64,000 bases of DNA from Eutrigla gurnardus (Eukaryota > Chordata > Actinopteri > Perciformes > Triglidae), in NCBI GenBank assembly GCA_963514095.1, contig OY741266.1, positions 3,551,501-3,615,500 on the forward strand, given 5' to 3'. Both the position numbers and the translations under genes were made by a program. The notes under the pieces are model-generated. The model was not told the DNA's origin. It did not search any database and saw only the letters and a program-made list of their open reading frames with translations. Shown piece by piece: positions 34,155 through 45,479 of the stretch (position 1 is its first letter; each line of letters begins with the position of its first letter).

Positions 34155-34652
34155 TAGAGGTATAACGATTCATTCTATGAATCGATGAATCGATTGTCCT
34201 ATAGATTCAACTAAATTGATCTGCTAAAATAAATAAATAAAATGAATCGTTATGGCTTCACCAATGATCGATATAAATGCGTTTAATCGGATGAATCGTG
34301 ATTCTTACTTATGATTAATGTATTAATACGTTTAAAGACACTCTCTCCCCTGCCAACATGTAGTCTATTGAAAAATGTTAAAAATAACTGAGCAATACAT
34401 TTTTGTATTCAACATAAAATATTATGCAGGACCACTTTTTTATAGAATAAATATGTTAAATAAACAATTCTGTGGTCTGTTTATTTTTTCACCTTTCAGA
34501 AGAATACAGATAGTCTCACTCGCATTATTGCATGTTTATTTCATGAATATAGAATTTTGGTTACAGGTTACTGAATCGAATGAAATCGTCCCAAAAAAAA
34601 AGAAATTTGTCATTGAATCGAATCGCCGTGAAGCCAAAGATTCACACCCCTA
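34155..34652. mobile_element. non-autonomous hAT element, 498 bp
   Basis: The termini are TAGAGGTATAACGATTCA on the left and TGAATCTTTGG-type complement ending ACCCCTA on the right (TAGGGGTGTGAATC on the minus strand). Flanks GTTGTCGT (34147-34154) and GTTGTTGT (34653-34660) match in 7 of 8 positions, as expected for an 8-bp hAT duplication. The interior is rich in GAATCGAT words and has no transposase. Confidence 0.7.
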
Positions 34653-34793
34653 GTTGTTGTATCTTGCTGAAAGTTTTTCTCACATGTCTTTTCTCCCTTC
34701 AGTAACCGGAGCTGAGCCTGCCCCTGCTGCTCACTGCCCTTCCCAGCCACCATACTCACCAGCCACCAGAAAAGCCGATCGCATATTTATATA

Positions 34794-35664
34794 TGTGGCA
34801 GGGAGGTAGAGAGGAGTCGGGCACTAGGACCCAGGCAGAGGGCCAAAGTCTATAAAAGGGGGCGGATAGCTCACCTGGGCCCTTCACTTTAATTGATTCA
34901 CCTGAGTGAGAGCAGCTGAGGTGCCTGTGGTATGTTCCTTTTGTTTAGAATGTTTCAAAGCATGATTTTAATTATTACAATGTCTAATTAAATGATACTG
35001 AAATTAATTATTAAAGGCATTTGTGTTTTAGATTGTGCATGTTCGGAGGGAATTCAAATTGTTTGAAGTGGTTGTTTATATCAGCAAATAAGCCAGGTAG
35101 GCTACATACAAAAACAATGTTTTTAACTAGGTTCTTAAGTCCTTTCATGAAATAATGACTTTTTATGTTCTATTCCAGCCACCTGAAGTTGCAAACCACT
35201 GTTTTTCCCATGTTTTCAGATTGTTAGTTTACTTCTTAGCTGGGGCCATTCATTATTTTCATTGTGGGGTTTTCGGCCATGCCGAGGAGGGCAGTGCAGA
35301 TAGAGTAGCCATCTTGTGTGGGTGTTTTGTTGTAGTTGTAGTGGTTAAGGTCCATTAGCATGCTGGGAATGAGTAAATTGGGGTAGCTCTGGACTAGTTG
35401 ATTTGGTGTGCAGTGGTGACAACGTCCCTTATTTAGGCAGCACTCTATACTAACCCCCCTCGGCGTGCAGTTTACCCCACCTTGGTTACTTTTTGTTTGC
35501 TTTATTTTTTTGATTTGTTTTCATTTATAAGTATACTCAGTTTGTTAGTCTATGGTCTTGTTGTTTACAGAGTCTATGCAGACAAAATAAAATATATATT
35601 TTCCTATACTCAGTCTCTGGTTCCAGTTTATTCTGGGTTTTACACCGAAAAGTACCTGGTCACA
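34794..35664 (+). mobile_element. probable solo LTR, about 870 bp
   Basis: The element begins TGTGGCAGGG and ends CTGGTCACA (TG...CA), flanked by TATA on both sides (34790-34793 and 35665-35668). A TATAAAAGG box lies at about 34852-34860, followed by a G/C-rich leader. AATAAAATATAT near 35585 may be the polyadenylation signal. The flank is low-complexity, so the duplication is weak evidence on its own. Confidence 0.5.
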
Positions 35665-35744
35665 TATATATATATTTTTACCTGTTTTTCTGCACCGGAC
35701 GTAAATTATATGAAACTGTTTTGCCGCTCTGTTTTATGAGGCTG

Positions 35745-36220
35745 GCAGCAAGAGTTCTCCGGTCTGGAATTTTTTCAGTTTTCGAAAAAGATGTAAAACT
35801 CGCTGTTTTTCAAGACATGCAACGCCGAAATTCCAAGAGGTGGTAATCAACAACGACAATTTAATACAACTAACCTCATCCGACATTTGAGAACTTGCCA
35901 CACAACAGAATCAGGCGAGTATGAGAAACAAGCAAAACAAATCCCAAAGACCCGTCACTCAGCTCACTGTAAGTGAAACGTTTAGATGCCTGGAGCCTTA
36001 CAGCAGGGACAGTAAGAGGTGGAGGGAGCAAAGCTCATGGAATTCATTGGACCTGACGAGCAGCTTCTTTCTGTGGTGGAAGACACGTCGTTCCAACGGT
36101 TGATGTTGTTCCTGGAGCCACGCTATGTTCCCCCTGGACGTAAATACCAAACGCATGTATGTCTCCCTCAACTTTACGAGACCATATACACACACATTGA
36201 CACTCACTTGGGGAGTAAGG
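35745..36220 (+). pseudogene. hAT-Ac (ZBED-like) transposase, N-terminal relic
   Basis: Across frames the sequence gives a BED zinc-finger region (SVFEKDVKLAV, CNAEIPRGG, FNTTNLIRHLRTCH with the paired His). A linker TQLTVSETFRCLEPYSRDSK follows, then KLMEFIGPDEQLLSVVEDTS and FLEPRYVPPGR, as in ZBED-type hAT transposases. At least two frameshifts (near 35815 and 36030) break it, and one Cys pair of the finger is degraded. The catalytic DDE domain is missing. Confidence 0.75.
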
Positions 36221-36429
36221 CAAGTAAATTACATTTAAAGTACATTTTATTTATTTTTATTTTATTTCATCTATTGCTCTTGACAGGGCATGTAATGTTT
36301 ACACAAATAGAAAGTTGATTGTGGTACATAAAGATCTTGATTGTATTTTATTTATTTTAGTACAAATGGTTTTACCACTTCAAGTGGTGCACAAGGCTGG
36401 ATTGTAAATACAGGACATTGAGAATTATT

Positions 36430-36536
36430 ATTATTCTCCCATCCATTGTGTGATCGGTGATCGGTATCGGCAGATTTATGATTCCTGTGATCGGTGATTG
36501 GACCAGGCCCCAAAAATGCTGATTGGAGCATCCCTA
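36430..36536. mobile_element. hAT terminal region
   Basis: GTGATCGGTGATCGGTATCGG and GCTGATTGGAGCATCCCTAG form a typical hAT end (TAGGGATGCTCC on the minus strand). It probably closes the element whose transposase start is at 35745. Confidence 0.6.
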
Positions 36537-36665
36537 GTCACTATGGTAACTGACCTAAAGGTTGAGTTCACTCTCTTTCTGGAATGTAAAACTAGAGTAT
36601 CCCTCTACTCGGGGTTAACAAACTCAAGAGTCTCAGGAAAACCTGCTTTCTGGAATGGGCCCCTG
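36537..36665. mobile_element. solo end of the Harbinger-like family, cut by the hAT
   Basis: This is the reverse complement of 20818-20948: CTATGGTAACTGACCTAAAGG, then AACAAACTC, then CCTGCTTTCTGGAATGGGCCCCTG. It starts exactly where the hAT end stops, so the hAT element appears to have inserted into this older copy. Confidence 0.75.
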
Positions 36666-38044
36666 GAGAGCATGCCTTTGCTGAATGGTGTTTTCAGGAT
36701 TGCAGCTAATCAAATAACATCGGGGCAGATGTCCTATGTGTCGCAGAAGCTTCCTTCTGTATTCTGCTGTTTTTCTACATCTCGCCAGACTGATGATCCA
36801 ACTTAAAACTGCTGTACTTCCAGACAGTCATGGAACATTTTGCATTCCATTTCTGGTGCAGAACATGTACTCAAAATCCATTCGAGATTAAAAGGGTAGG
36901 TCGGTCCTCATCTCAATTTAAGCATGCCCTCAAGGTACAATAAAGAAATATTGGAAACAGAGGAATATGTTATGTGAACGCGATAAATGAGCGACAAAGA
37001 AAAATGTTTCACCCAAATTTCTTTTCATCCACTTCACTATCTTTCTCCCTGTGTCTGGACCACCATCGTTATGACACCATACAACACATACTTTTTAACG
37101 CAGCCACTTTAAATTATTCACTACCTCTGCAATTTTCATGAGCGAGGTGATTACATACTGAAATGGTACTGCGGGCAAAACAGCAAAGTATTTCTCCACA
37201 GCATTAGCAGCACTGTGGCAACGGCAGCAGTGGGCTTCTTAACATGCTCAAAGAAAGACATTGAAATTCAGATCAAGGCTAAAAAGATCAATCTAAAAGT
37301 GTCGTCCCCACCAACCTTCTGTTGCATCTTCTAATGAGGGTTGTGACCTCTGGCACATGCAGCTGGAAAAGATTTCCGTGTACAGGGAGCGTGGTAGCGA
37401 TGCATGAATAATGGAGCTCTGCAGTCATTTTAAACCATGCAGAGTCTTTGGATTCATGGTTTGGTTGGTGACTTCAGTCGTGAAAGTGGATCAAGACGTA
37501 TTGCACTGTGTGATCAGGAGACCGACACCGCACCTTGTCACAGACCTGCAGTCAACATTCGCCCCTTTACAGTCATAACCATGGTCTTTCCTTAACCTTT
37601 GCTTGATGTCGACTTGGAAGGGTCCAAATCTTGAATTTCAGTAGCTAAATGCCAAATAGTTTTTCCCTTTCCCTAAACTTTAGCAAAAAACATAAAAACA
37701 TGATCTTTCCCTATAACTTACCCAGTTGTTTAAAACTTGCCTAAAACTAACCAAACAACTCCACAGCACACAACAAGAAGGGGAAGCACATCGCTGACAT
37801 AAATATACCATTCGTACAGGAAATGTAATGAAATATATATATATATATTTTTTTTTGTTTCTCTGTGATTAGTTTTCAATATGAATGTCTGTGAACATTT
37901 AATGCTTTACTTGATTGATTGATTGATTGTGTCCCAGTGAAATTGAAGTTTCTGTACTGTTATACTTCACAGTGAAACTCAGTATTTGAGCTGTGTAAAG
38001 TTCCAAGTGGCATTTGAATCTAATCCTTTCAGATTTGATTGAAG
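36666..38044. other. no gene; (TTGA)n at 37911-37929
   Basis: The only repeat seen is a short TTGA tandem run and a TA run at 37834-37847. No domain was recognised. Confidence 0.4.
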
Positions 38045-38933
38045 TTAAGCCATTGCTGAAGTGCCTTAAACCTGCATTCTTTCTCATGGACATCAGGGGG
38101 CGACTCCTCTCTAATTGTACAGACATCTATGAGAAATGGACCTAACGTCTCTCTTGATGTATTATCTCAGTAAACATTGTAAACATGAGTTTATGGTCTC
38201 AATCTCTAGTTTCAAGTCTTCTTCAATCCAGCATGATGTTCATTTCATCCATTATGGTTCATTTAGGGTCAATAAGACCATAAAGCAGGGGATGATTTAG
38301 GGCAGAGGTGTCAAAAGTACAGACAATCTATACTCAAAAAGTACAGGCTCTGCACTTTAAGTTTCACTTTGAAGGACAATTAAGTACTCAAAATAGTAAA
38401 AAGTATCCCTATACAGCACATTTCTACTGGCTGTTTTTTTTATAGCAAGGTTAAAAGAATATTGAAAAAATCCATAATTCCCCTCAAATGCATTAAAACT
38501 AAAGTAAGAGCCTGTTTTGAAAATGAAATCAAGTACAGATATTTGTTTTTAAATTAAGGAAGTAAAAGTAAAAAGTTATAATAAATAAAAAATAAATACT
38601 TAAGTACAGATACCTGAAAATTACAGGTAGTATAATTACTAATTATTTGTACTTTGCTAATTTCCTCCCCTGCTTTAAGGCGTGGCTACTTCGTGATTGA
38701 CACGACACAATCACGGTCTGAGAGATGTTTTGATCTTACACATTGTTATCATTTCTGATTTCTGAAAGTTAATTGTAACATTTGAGTCCTAAAAAATGTC
38801 TTATTCAGAGTTTGCTTGGACTAAGCTCCGCCCTCTCTTGTCATGTCTAATTTGATGATTTCAAATGGCAGTCCACTAACCAATGGGTGACGTCACCATG
38901 ACTACATCCACTTATTCTATACAGTCTATGAAT
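38045..38933 (-). mobile_element. MITE family X (copy f), long copy interrupted by a hAT MITE
   Basis: Left blocks GCTGAAGTGCCTTAAACCTG and CATCAGGGGGCGACTCCTCT, then GTAAACATGAGTTTATGGTC, run to GGGATGATTTAGGGC. After the insertion, GTGGCTACTTCGTGATTGAC resumes and the copy ends CATGACTACATCCACTT with ATACAGTCTATG. Without the insert it is about 510 bp and close to full length. Confidence 0.75.
38304..38673. mobile_element. non-autonomous hAT inserted in MITE copy f
   Basis: The left end (C)AGAGGTGTCAAAAGTACAGA and right end TTTCCTCCCCTGC are bounded by TTTAGGGC (38296-38303) and TTTAAGGC (38674-38681), an imperfect 8-bp duplication. The interior is rich in AAGTACAGATA words, as in a common fish hAT MITE. 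Confidence 0.7.
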
Positions 38934-39451
38934 TGTGGGCGGGCTTACAGTTAGAGTGAGTTAGCGTGATCCAGATCTACAACTTCACCTGTTGTTAAAT
39001 GCAGGTTGAGGACAAGGCAGACATGAAGAAGGGAATTGGCTTCATGATGTACACACCAACCTGCTTGACTGTGTTAATGATCCAGTTCTACCCTGATTGC
39101 TCTTTCCCAGCAGCTACGGACAGCCTTGCTATATCGGTGAGCTGTCAGGTTTTTGTTACAGAATAGTCTGTCAGTTGAAATGCAAAGGCGCTAAAGGCAT
39201 TTTAATTTTTGTAAGACAGTGTGCCTTGGTATTTTTTGGGTGATGACTTATTGATCACAAAGCTAAATACATCCACAAGCTTGAACATAACTCCCTTTCA
39301 CAGGGAGACGTGCCGCAGGAGCATTTACCAAACTCAGAACGTTGATCCGTAGAAGATAAAAAGCCAGTAGTAGTAGCTTGCACGAGGCCGCCATTGTACA
39401 CATCGACATGTTTATGATGCACTGCAACTTCGCTTGTGGTTGAAGAGTTGT
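38934..39451. other. no recognisable feature
   Basis: No domain, RNA or terminal repeat was recognised. Confidence 0.4.
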
Positions 39452-39459
39452 GTAAATAT

Positions 39460-39790
39460 AAGGGGTGAGTATTAGCAAGAACCTCACGATACGATACGTA
39501 TCACGATATCACAATATTGCGATAACACAAGTACCTGTATATGTACATCAGATGATATTAATCAGAGGACAAATTGAGTCAAAACTATTTCATTGAAAAC
39601 AGCCTCTCCATTTTATTCATTCCCATGAAATTCACAGGAATAAATATTGAAGATAAAATGAAAAAGGATAAAGCTTACTGCATTCACAACGCGTCTAAAC
39701 ATGAATCTTTTTTTTAAATCGATCTTTGGAGTTGAAAAATCGATATTGTATCGGGATATATTGCCGTATCAATATTTTTACCCACCCCTA
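39460..39790. mobile_element. non-autonomous hAT, 331 bp, exact 8-bp duplication
   Basis: GTAAATAT occurs at 39452-39459 and 39791-39798. The ends are AAGGGGTGAGTATTAGC on the left and TAGGGGTGGGTAAAAAT on the minus strand at the right. CGATACGATACGTATCACGAT and AAATCGATATTGTATCGGGA form subterminal AT/CGATA-rich zones. Confidence 0.85.
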
Positions 39791-40109
39791 GTAAATATGC
39801 AAGATGAGCAAAATTTCACCTTTCATTTTTGTTTTGATTTGCTCAAGCTAATTGGATTTCCAACGTTCGGCAGCGGCAACGTCACAGCTTCTCTTGTTCC
39901 GCAAAGCCGGGATGCTTTGTAAAAGGAGAAACCGCTGCAACGTTACACCGCAAAGCAAAGGTCTTTATAAACGGGGTGATCGAGGCATATTTTTGACTCT
40001 CCTTTCCTTGATAACGGCGGAATCTTCTGTGTAAAAAGGCCCACTCTCCTTCAGTTCAGTACTCACCGTCAGGCTCTCTCTCTCTCAAAGTAATTATAAG
40101 AACTGTTAT

Positions 40110-40213
40110 GGCATTATTAAGTACTCATATCGGTACTCAGTATCGGCAAGTATCCAAATGTAAGTACTTGTACTTGTACTCTGTCTAGAAAAAGTGGTAT
40201 CGGGGCATCCCTA
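40110..40213. mobile_element. hAT terminal fragment
   Basis: The segment contains ATCGGTACTCAGTATCGGC, AGTACTTGTACTTGTACTC and the terminus GTATCGGGGCATCCCTA. This is a recurrent teleost hAT end (TAGGGATGCCCCGATAC on the minus strand). The opposite end was not found; sequence back to about 39830 may belong to it. Confidence 0.6.
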
Positions 40214-40393
40214 TGTGACGGGCGGTTAGAGAATCGACCAGCGAGCTGGTATAATTGAGGAGGAGCCAACAACGCCACTCTGGGAATTTCACCCAGAGAA
40301 TAATATTTTACCTTTAACAAACTGATCACTTGATAGCACACAGGTTCGTAATACTATGTGTATATATACACACGTGCATACACATCCACACAC

Positions 40394-40419
40394 GCACACA
40401 CACACACACACACACACAC
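40394..40419. repeat. (CA)n microsatellite
   Basis: A run of CA units lies inside a wider CA-rich stretch (40366-40420). Confidence 0.9.
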
Positions 40420-40796
40420 GTGAAGGATCACACCCAGGGTCGACAGCACAGCACACAAGAAGGGACACCACTACCGGAGGACACCAATCCCCACCACCGT
40501 AGGCTATCGAGCTTCTAAACAAAAGAAAACAAAATACAAATTAGTGGGACATCATGTGAATAAATACAACATTATTATACTGATTAAATGCTGGAAAAAT
40601 AATAAAATGCAGTAGTAAACACAAAACCAAGTAAGGTAATAAGGAAAACAAAATAAGATAACGGAAATAAACAGAATCAATTACACCAAAAGAATATTAA
40701 CAGGGATTAAGGGCAGCAAGCCAAATAGAACTAAACAAAAAGATGGAGTTAAGCCCCACTGGCAAGCTACCGAAGTGGCCAAAACAAATACATCAG

Positions 40797-40990
40797 GGGC
40801 CCGTTTCACAAAGCAGGTTCAACAAACTCTGAACCTAACCCTGAACTCTGAGTTGACCAACTCTGAGATGGGCAACTCTGAGTTTTCGGTTTCAGAACAG
40901 CAGTTCTGAATTAGTTCAGTCAACTCTGAGGATGTAAACTCTGAGTTACGCGCCTACCTGCCGACTCTATAAAGCCATCATCTGCATTCG
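40797..40990. mobile_element. solo end of the Harbinger-like family
   Basis: CAGGGGCCCGTTTCACAAAG, then CAGGTTCAACAAACTCTGAACC, repeated AACTCTGAG motifs and TACCTGCCGACTCTATAAAG are the reverse complement of the right end at 28500-28695. The opposite end is not adjacent. Confidence 0.75.
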
Positions 40991-41888
40991 CTGTACATAA
41001 CACAATCACCAAACATTCAAACACGGATTTCCTTCAACACCATCATGTATCTCTATCATGCTGACAAAGGTACAAGCACACAGGAACATAAATTGCAGCA
41101 CAATCATCCAATACAAAATGACATTACGATTCATTAAAATTAGGAAACCTGAATCACGGTTGAATATCAACATGACTGGTTGCTCTATGTGTCGTGTTGG
41201 GGAAAATAAAAGTGTTTAGCCAGAATCCCATTTCAGTGATGGTCATAAATGAATAAACAGATTGTGCAAAGGCAGTCTGACACTTTGGGATGTTTGAGTC
41301 TGAGGTTCTGCTCAGAGCAGAGCTCGGAAAAAAAGCTTCTCAATGTTAGAGAAGTGGATTAACTTACCAATCAATCTTTTGAAAAGAGAATGAGATTTTC
41401 AAAACTTACAAAGTTGTACTTTTAAGGAATCAAGCATAATGTAGTGCCATTATGCAGCACAGGAATGCAGAACAAATCCAGTAATGCAATCCTGTTGTGC
41501 ATTGTGTAATTTGCATTGGCAGGAACATAAACACAAACTTTCATCCATCATATTTTTCTGGAGTATGGTGGGAGTAGCCTAGGTCCGAGCTAGGGTTAGC
41601 TTAGTGTTGGGGAAGTAGCAGGAGCAGATTTGGTTATCAACAGATAATTATTAATGTCAATATAATTATCGATATTAATGATTATATTTAATATATTATT
41701 ATGATATGATCATAAATGTACGGGGCACCATCCCTGAAATCAGGGAGAAGATAACCGAAAACTGTATTCAGTCTCAATATAAAGGTTTTATACTCACATG
41801 CCAATCATCGTGATCATTGGCATAGAAGTAAAAACAATCGAACAATTAAAAGGCGTGAAATCCGAGCACTAACCTTCACAACCTGCTG
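40991..41888. other. no recognisable feature
   Basis: AT-rich sequence with TAATTATTAATG-type runs at 41645-41700. No gene was recognised. Confidence 0.4.
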
Positions 41889-41896
41889 TTATCCAG

Positions 41897-42723
41897 TAGG
41901 GTTGCACATCTCTTTGTGATAAACGGTTCGATATGTATCTAGATACACAGGTTACGATTCGATTCAAAAACGATATCCTTTTATTACAGTTCGATTCGAA
42001 TTGATTCCATACAGTGTAAGAATGATACGATTCGAATCTAGGGTGTAATATTTTTGTTGTAGATATTTTATAAAATAAAGAAGCCAATTCTATGAAAGTG
42101 ACAGTACAATAATTTCTTTTCGAATATGTAAATTACCACATATCCCCAAGCATTGTGGCTGTATGGCACAGGCAAAAAAAAAAAAACAGAACAAAATCAC
42201 ATGTCAATGTATTTATTTTTAGACATGGACCAAAAAAAAGTCTGGCTGAATCGTTGGCTGGTGGTCACAGGACAGTGTCTAGGACGCTACCCGTGCTGCG
42301 GCAGCCTCTTGTGGCGCAAGTTGAGACACAAGCGATTGACATTCAAAGCCATCCGTCTCTCACGTGCGGTTGTGGAGTGCCTGCGGTTACACGGCAGCGT
42401 CGCAGCCGCCTACCTGTGCTACTCCCGCCTCTCCACCTCCACCTCCTCCATGTTCCGTGTTGGCCCTTGTTTATCACTCATACCAGCTAGACAGCTACGG
42501 CGTTTCGCCGGCAGCTTCAGCTCTTGCGTTGTTTTAGAGACGCTGGTGTAATGCCGCCAACCGCTTCAAAGTCTTGCGATACCCGATCCATGACTCTATA
42601 ACCGATTAATCTAGGAATTCATTGATAATTCGTATCGATTGAGGAGGCTGCTACCGATGCAGCCGTATCTCTCACTTGTTGAACCGAATATCTGGTCGCA
42701 TCGGTTTATCGTTTACAACCCTA
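41897..42723. mobile_element. hAT element, 827 bp, exact 8-bp duplication
   Basis: The ends TAGGGTTG and CAACCCTA are perfect complements. TTATCCAG is duplicated exactly at 41889-41896 and 42724-42731. Subterminal zones are rich in CGATTCGA and TATCGAT words, as in other hAT ends. The 12-bp-scale inverted similarity continues as GATAAACGGTTCGATA against GCATCGGTTTATC. It is non-autonomous. Confidence 0.9.
42153..42551 (+). CDS. uncharacterised 132-codon frame inside the hAT element
   Basis: A single open frame fills the centre of the 827-bp hAT. It is basic and contains RWLVVTGQCLGRYPCCGSLL and RLSRAVVECLRLHGSVAAAY, plus a Ser/Thr-rich part (STSTSSM). I see no BED finger, DDE segment or hAT dimerisation motif. 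A second overlapping frame (42155-42490) is also open. It may be captured or chance sequence, and evidence for translation is nil. Confidence 0.15.
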   Translation: MWLYGTGKKKKTEQNHMSMYLFLDMDQKKVWLNRWLVVTGQCLGRYPCCGSLLWRKLRHKRLTFKAIRLSRAVVECLRLHGSVAAAYLCYSRLSTSTSSMFRVGPCLSLIPARQLRRFAGSFSSCVVLETLV

Positions 42724-42731
42724 TTATCCAG

Positions 42732-43040
42732 TGACATATACACAACCAGCACAAGAGACTGCTAGTTATAATATAATAAGATTTATTAACATCAGTAATA
42801 ATGATCACAATCAATAACACTGCAATTAACAAAGCCTTATTACCTAACTACCTAAATGCACACAAAGCTAAGCTAAACAAAGGAAGAGACACACGTGGAG
42901 TGTGTGTGTGCGTGTGCGTGTGTGTGCGGGGGGGGGGGGAGGGGGAGGAAAGGTGATGAGTGAGAGATGGCGCGGCCAGCCACTAGGCGGAGCTATTCCT
43001 CACGGCGTTCAGAGGCGAAAACGCTGACGTAGGATAAAAT

Positions 43041-43081
<41 letters not shown>

Positions 43082-43261
43082 CGGGCACAGCCACCAGGTG
43101 GAGCTATTTCCCTAGCGTCCATAGACGGAAACAGCTGACGTAGGATACGTGTGGGGGCAGTGTATGTGTGTGCACATGTGTGTTAGCTGGAACAAAGAGA
43201 GGGAAGGGAATGCGCGTGTAATACGCGAAGGGTCAGTAAGCTATTACCATCACACTCCTGA
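42732..43261. repeat. diverged ~115-bp tandem duplication with (GA)n and G-rich tract
   Basis: GATGGCGCGGCCAGCCACTA... (42967 on) and GATGGCCGGGCACAGCCACC... (43077 on) share GGAGCTATT, CGTT/CGTCC, GAAA and GCTGACGTAGGATA at matching spacing. A GA run (43046-43076) separates them. A G-rich tract lies at 42927-42948. Confidence 0.7.
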
Positions 43262-43515
43262 GGAGGGTTTAGCTCAGGAGGTAGAGCGTTGGACTGGCAA
43301 CCGGAAGATTGCCGGTTCGATCCCCGGCTCCTCCTAGCTGAGTGCCTGGTGTCCCTGAGTAAGACACCTCACCCCAATTGCTCCTGACGAGCTGGCTGTC
43401 GCCCTGCGTGGTTGACTCCGCCATCGGTGTGTGAATGTGTGCGTGAATGGGTGAATGTCAGTCATTACTGTAAAGCGCTTTGGAGAAAAGCGCTATATAA
43501 ATGAGGCCATTGCCA
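43262..43515 (+). mobile_element. tRNA-derived SINE with L2-like 3' tail
   Basis: A tRNA-like head (GTTTAGCTCAGGAGGTAGAG A box, CCGGTTCGATCCCCGGC B box at about 43312-43328) is followed by an unrelated body. The tail ACTGTAAAGCGCTTTGGAGA and AAGCGCTATATAAATG resembles LINE L2 3' ends, which supply the retroposition signal. ATTACCAT before and ATTGCCAT after could be a weak target duplication. It is not a functional tRNA because sequence continues without a proper acceptor stem. Confidence 0.85.
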
Positions 43516-44689
43516 TTTACATGGGAGCTCATGAATGAACTGGCGTTCGTTCAGCGGGACCCCGGTCCTTTAACTGATAGTAGATCGCTTACTGAGCTTG
43601 TGAATGTGGCCGAGGTTAGACACACACTGTTACAGAAATAAACCCAGTGGCGTGGGTACACAATCAGCATTTGAATACAACAATACAGAAAGCAACGGAC
43701 TGGGCGGTCCGTGATCAAAACTTAAAACACGTTAACAAGAATTACAAGCATGTCCTACACTATCGAATCTCTGCTTCTGCCCAGACAAATAGCCTCTTAC
43801 TTGTGTCGATGTGAGGGATTCCGTCCTATGCGGTGGTGGCGTTTCTTGACGCCGGCGATGGACTGTGGTTCGCGAGTCCTCGTGCGGCAGCAGAGGGTAC
43901 GACGAGTCGGTTGAATCCAAACGAGGGAGGGTCGTAGAAGTTATCCTCCTCGCGGATCGACTTAGTTGAAGAAAACAGTTTGTGTTTCTTCCTTCTGCAG
44001 GCAAACAATAAAATCGCGCCGTGCGGCGATTTGGTCAGTTGGCTCCAGCCAAGAGCGTGTCGTAGAAGCTATCCTTCTTGCTGGTAGCTTGGATGAAGTG
44101 TTCTTCCTTCTGCAGGCAAACAGGAGTCGGGCGGTTGTGGCGATCTTCTCAGGATCCAGAATAATAAAAAAAAGAAAAAGGCGAGTCGAGAAAAAGGAGG
44201 GAAAACAGTCTCTCTCTCGTCCAGCGAGTTTGGGGAAAAGGAAACGCTACAGATGTTAAACGTTCACCTCCTGTTGCAACGGCATGTCGCGATGGAGAGA
44301 GAGATTTTTAAGGTGGCGCCGGTTTATATATCCCACGGCTGATCCCGGGGGACCCCCTGGGGTCCCTGTGGTTGTCAGCCAATAGGGCACCAGTTGTGTG
44401 ACGTCACATTTCACACCTCGGTGAGAGGTAGAGCAAGATGGAGGTTTTTGGGGCTTGTAGTTCTTTTATCTCCTTTGTCCCATTGTTCTGACCGCATGTG
44501 AAGGCTTTTGGCCTTCAAGCAGGCCGCTCTGTGTTGTCCTGTGAGGTCCCAACATTAGTATTAGACCCATTCCTGGGATGGTTGACCTGCTTGCGGAGGC
44601 GTTGGGGCTGGCAAGTGGGAGGTGATTGTGAATGGTCTGCACTTAATCCGCTGATGTTGATGACTGTATTATATGCCAGAATACAGGTG
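43516..44689. other. unassigned repeat-like region with internal duplication
   Basis: A block of about 75 bp occurs twice: CGTAGAAGTTATCCTCCTCG...CTTCTGCAGGCAAACAATAA (43933-44012) and CGTAGAAGCTATCCTTCTTG...CTTCTGCAGGCAAACAGGAG (44059-44125). On the minus strand ATATATAAACC near 44326 could be a TATA box and AATAAA occurs near 42785, which would fit a minus-strand LTR cut by the SINE. This LTR reading is only a guess. Confidence 0.3.
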
Positions 44690-45228
44690 GCATCTGGTTC
44701 TGAAAAGTGAGCCAAAGCTGAAGTGCCGTTAACTTACATTCTCTCTACTGCTCTGCTTGCATGGAAGATTATGAGAAAATTACCCTACTTCTCACTAGAT
44801 TTATTATCCCAGTAAACATTGTAAACATGAGTTTATGGCCTCAATCTCTGTTCATTTAGTACATTATGGTCCATTTACAGTCAAATAGACCATAAAGCAG
44901 GGGATGCTTTAGGGCAGGGCTACCTTGTGATTGACAGATCGCTAACACAGCATCCTACATCAACATCGCTGCTGTAGCTACCAATTCATTAATTTACTAA
45001 GATGACTTAAACACTTGTAAAGATGACTTTGAATTATGAAGCTTGCAGCCTCACACCAGAATCCAGATGGATGGATGCTCTGCCCCTTGTGTTCGTCAGA
45101 TCCACCTGTCGCTCCTCCACAGTCCAAATATGGTCATTTCTGATGGCGAAGGCCAAAATGCCAAACTCAAGACTTCAAAACTAGAGTCGACAAACCAATG
45201 AGTGACGTCACCATGACTACGTCCACAC
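44690..45228 (-). mobile_element. MITE family X (copy g), near full length
   Basis: In the same orientation as copy f it carries GCCAAAGCTGAAGTGCCGTT, CCCTACTTCTCACTAGATTT, AGACCATAAAGCAGGGGATG, the middle part with CAGATCCACCTGTCGCTCCTC and the end GTGACGTCACCATGACTACG. It lacks the CATCAGGGGGCGACT block. Confidence 0.75.
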
Positions 45229-45479
45229 CTGATACATGTCCGGCCATTTAGTTCTCCTGTAATCAATGCAAGATATTTTTTTTACAGTAATGTAAGGATG
45301 AGTATGGTTGCAGAATTTACTCTCTTTTAACCATGATTTGAAATGAATTGTGTCACACTCTCAGATTATTGTTGGTGGACTATTATACAATGGTGGTATA
45401 GTGTATCAGTTGTTTTCTGCTGTCTAAAAGCACTAAGGGGGAGTAGCCAAGCCATGTAGAATCCACTGAAAGGAAATTA

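Noticed and set aside
42153..42551. Host gene exon inside the hAT element
   Set aside because: No splice sites or family similarity were seen; kept only as a low-confidence frame.
43262..43515. Functional tRNA gene
   Set aside because: A and B boxes are present, but the sequence continues into a SINE body with an L2-like tail and lacks a clean acceptor stem.
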